A stretch of DNA of 7,750 bases. It comes from Ignavibacteriales bacterium. Lineage in GTDB: Bacteria; Bacteroidota; Ignavibacteria; Ignavibacteriales; Ignavibacteriaceae. The translations under genes and the position numbers were made by a program. Below are positions 6,666-7,750 of the stretch, in pieces; the first letter of the stretch is position 1; the number at the start of each line of letters is the position of its first letter. The notes beneath the pieces are model-generated. The model was not told the DNA's origin. It made no database searches and saw only the letters and a list, made by a program, of their open reading frames with translations. Where the stretch lies: positions 1 through 7,750 of the forward strand of contig DPRR01000017.1 of assembly GCA_003538625.1 (NCBI GenBank), read 5' to 3'.

Positions 6666-7187
6666 TTAAGTGTACTTAACTAAGGTATGCGTAAAATAAT
6701 TATTAAGTTTCCTTTTACTTGGTGTATCAATAAATTCCAAATTGCAAACAAAACTGAAATAAATTTCCCCTACTCCACATCTTTCAACCATTTTCAAAGC
6801 AGCTTCCGCAGTTCCACCAGTTGCCAGTAAATCATCATGAATAAGGACAACATCATTCTCCATTAAACCATCAATGTGCATTTCTATTCTGTCTTCACCA
6901 TATTCAAGTTCATATGTTTCGGTCATTACCTTACCTGGAAGTTTATTTTTCTTCCGAATAGGAATAAAGCCGGCATTTAACCGACTTGCAATTGCACCGC
7001 CAAAAATAAAACCCCTTGCTTCCAATCCTACCACTTTAGTTACTCCTTTGTCCTTGAATTCATCAACAACTGAATCAATTACATAATTAAGCGCCTTAGG
7101 ATTTTTTATCAGTGTTGTAATATCCTTAAAACTTATCCCTTCCTTTGGATAGTCTTGTATTTCTCTTATTTCCTTTTTTAAATCCAT
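6666..7187 (-). CDS. apt: Adenine phosphoribosyltransferase (Apt)
   Basis: This cytoplasmic purine-salvage enzyme joins adenine to PRPP to make AMP and pyrophosphate. The 173-residue length is typical. Visible landmarks are the N-terminal DYPKEGISFKDIT segment (12-24), VVGLEARGFIFG (52-63), the flexible active-site loop with RKKNKLPG (78-85) ahead of the TETYELEYG region, and the PRPP-binding motif VVLIHDDLLATGGT (113-126). The motif has IHDD where many homologues have VVDD; the two acidic residues and ATGGT are intact, so activity is expected. The ATG at 7187 is preceded by an A-rich stretch and fits the family N-terminus. It lies 34 bp after mnmG, and its TAA directly abuts the uvrC start, which indicates an mnmG-apt-uvrC operon unless the hairpin upstream terminates transcription. 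Confidence 0.97.
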   Translation of the reverse strand: MDLKKEIREIQDYPKEGISFKDITTLIKNPKALNYVIDSVVDEFKDKGVTKVVGLEARGFIFGGAIASRLNAGFIPIRKKNKLPGKVMTETYELEYGEDRIEMHIDGLMENDVVLIHDDLLATGGTAEAALKMVERCGVGEIYFSFVCNLEFIDTPSKRKLNNYFTHTLVKYT

Positions 7188-7192
7188 TTTTT

Positions 7193-7218
7193 AAAAAAAA
7201 CTTGTTCCACGTGAAACA
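7193..7218 (-). terminator. Possible hairpin plus T-tract between mnmG and apt (overlaps parS)
   Basis: Read on the minus strand, TGTTTC and GGAACA (with one G-U pair) form a 6-bp stem around the loop ACGT. After AG there are eight T residues (7200-7193). This has the layout of a weak intrinsic terminator or attenuator directly after the mnmG stop. The stem is short and is the parS palindrome itself, so the resemblance may be incidental. If active, it would reduce transcription from mnmG into apt and uvrC. Confidence 0.3.
7203..7218. promoter_or_regulatory. parS: Probable parS centromere site (ParB binding)
   Basis: TGTTCCACGTGAAACA on the plus strand is, as far as I recall, an exact copy of the ParB/Spo0J parS 16-mer (consensus TGTTNCACGTGAAACA). 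It is palindromic apart from one position pair. ParB dimers load on such sites, spread as CTP-dependent clamps and recruit SMC to segregate chromosome origins. The site lies in the 34-bp gap between mnmG and apt, not inside a coding region, although parS can occur in either. By family knowledge parS sites cluster near oriC, so this suggests an origin-proximal location. The parA and parB genes are not in the window. A chance match of 16 bases is very unlikely, but ParB binding has not been shown here. Confidence 0.85.
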
Positions 7219-7221
7219 CTA

Positions 7222-7750
7222 TCATCTTCCAAGCATGATTAAAAGTACATTAATGTCGGATGGTGATACTCCTGAAATACGTTTTGCCTGACCAATTGTT
7301 TTTGGTTTTATTTTTTCAAGTTTTTGACGACCTTCTGTGGAAATTGATTTTAACTCAGCAAAATTAAATCGATCTTCAATATTTATGTTTTCAAACTTAT
7401 CCAGTTTTTCAGCCAGTATTTTTTCACGATTAATATAACCTTCGTATTTAATAATTATTTCAGCCCCTTCAATTATTTCCATTCTTCGCTCTTCCGGAAC
7501 TCTTTCCAGAAATGTTTTAAATGGTGTTATGTATTCAATTAAATCAAATATTGAAATCTGAGGGCGTAAAATTATATCAAAAAGTTTAACACTCTGTTTC
7601 AATTCGGAGGTACCTTTCTCTGCAAGTAATTGATTTACAAACCTTTGCTTAACACTAAACTTCTTCGTAAAATCAATAATTTCATCTATAATCCTGATTT
7701 TTTCAATCAATAATTCCAGCCGTTCTACAGAAGCTAAACCCAGATTAAAG
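7222..7750 (-). CDS. mnmG: tRNA uridine-5-carboxymethylaminomethyl modification enzyme MnmG (GidA), C-terminal part
   Basis: About 175 C-terminal residues are in the window, ending at a TGA (7224-7222); the gene runs off the right edge. The first complete codon is at 7749-7747 and the fragment begins FNLGLASVERLELLIEK. The tail RISGVSPSDINVLLIMLGR is the highly conserved MnmG ending, and the IIKYEGYI segment (near 7426-7449) also fits the family's helical C-terminal domain. MnmG is a FAD enzyme that, with MnmE, installs carboxymethylaminomethyl groups at wobble U34 of certain tRNAs. The C-terminal domain mediates MnmE and tRNA contacts; the FAD- and NADH-binding parts are outside the window. 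It is the upstream gene of a probable mnmG-apt-uvrC operon. Confidence 0.95.
   Translation of the reverse strand, partial: FNLGLASVERLELLIEKIRIIDEIIDFTKKFSVKQRFVNQLLAEKGTSELKQSVKLFDIILRPQISIFDLIEYITPFKTFLERVPEERRMEIIEGAEIIIKYEGYINREKILAEKLDKFENINIEDRFNFAELKSISTEGRQKLEKIKPKTIGQAKRISGVSPSDINVLLIMLGR

Noticed and set aside
6874..7086. 70-codon plus-strand open frame
   Set aside because: It is antisense to the conserved middle of apt, with no independent support.

Overview
The window looks like chromosomal DNA of a Bacteroidota bacterium, most likely from class Bacteroidia. The evidence is a large surface protein with a C-terminal type IX secretion (T9SS) sorting domain (YPNPF motif, GIYYLRI, basic KK end), AT-rich housekeeping genes with A-rich leaders and no clear Shine-Dalgarno sequences, a TAnnTTTG-type -7 element before rsgA, and the gene order mnmG-apt-uvrC. 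I cannot place it to genus.

Layout: (1) Positions 1-3326, plus strand: the C-terminal part of a multidomain secreted protein whose start lies outside the window. It carries an Ig-like repeat array, a PKD domain, two tandem 'SGWNI' modules, a beta-rich domain and the T9SS sorting domain, and it is followed by a strong intrinsic terminator. (2) 3563-4513, plus strand: rsgA, a ribosome-assembly GTPase, starting at TTG close behind a candidate promoter. (3) 4514-4838: an AT-rich gap between convergent genes with no gene and no convincing terminator. (4) 7750 down to 4839, minus strand: the C-terminal part of mnmG, then apt, then uvrC. These are tightly packed and probably co-transcribed; apt and uvrC abut exactly and share a reading frame.

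The most notable non-coding signal is a 16-bp sequence, TGTTCCACGTGAAACA (7203-7218), in the 34-bp mnmG-apt gap. It matches the ParB-binding parS centromere site exactly as I recall it and suggests that the region lies in the origin-proximal part of the chromosome. On the minus strand the same palindrome is followed by eight T residues, so it could also act as an attenuator between mnmG and apt.

The minus-strand genes cover tRNA wobble modification (MnmG), adenine salvage (Apt) and nucleotide excision repair (UvrC). They are not one pathway, and the cluster is best read as a conserved housekeeping neighbourhood. I see no mobile element, CRISPR array, tRNA, rRNA or clearly new multi-gene system. 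The points that merit follow-up are the parS site, the apt/uvrC junction and the modular architecture of the secreted protein.
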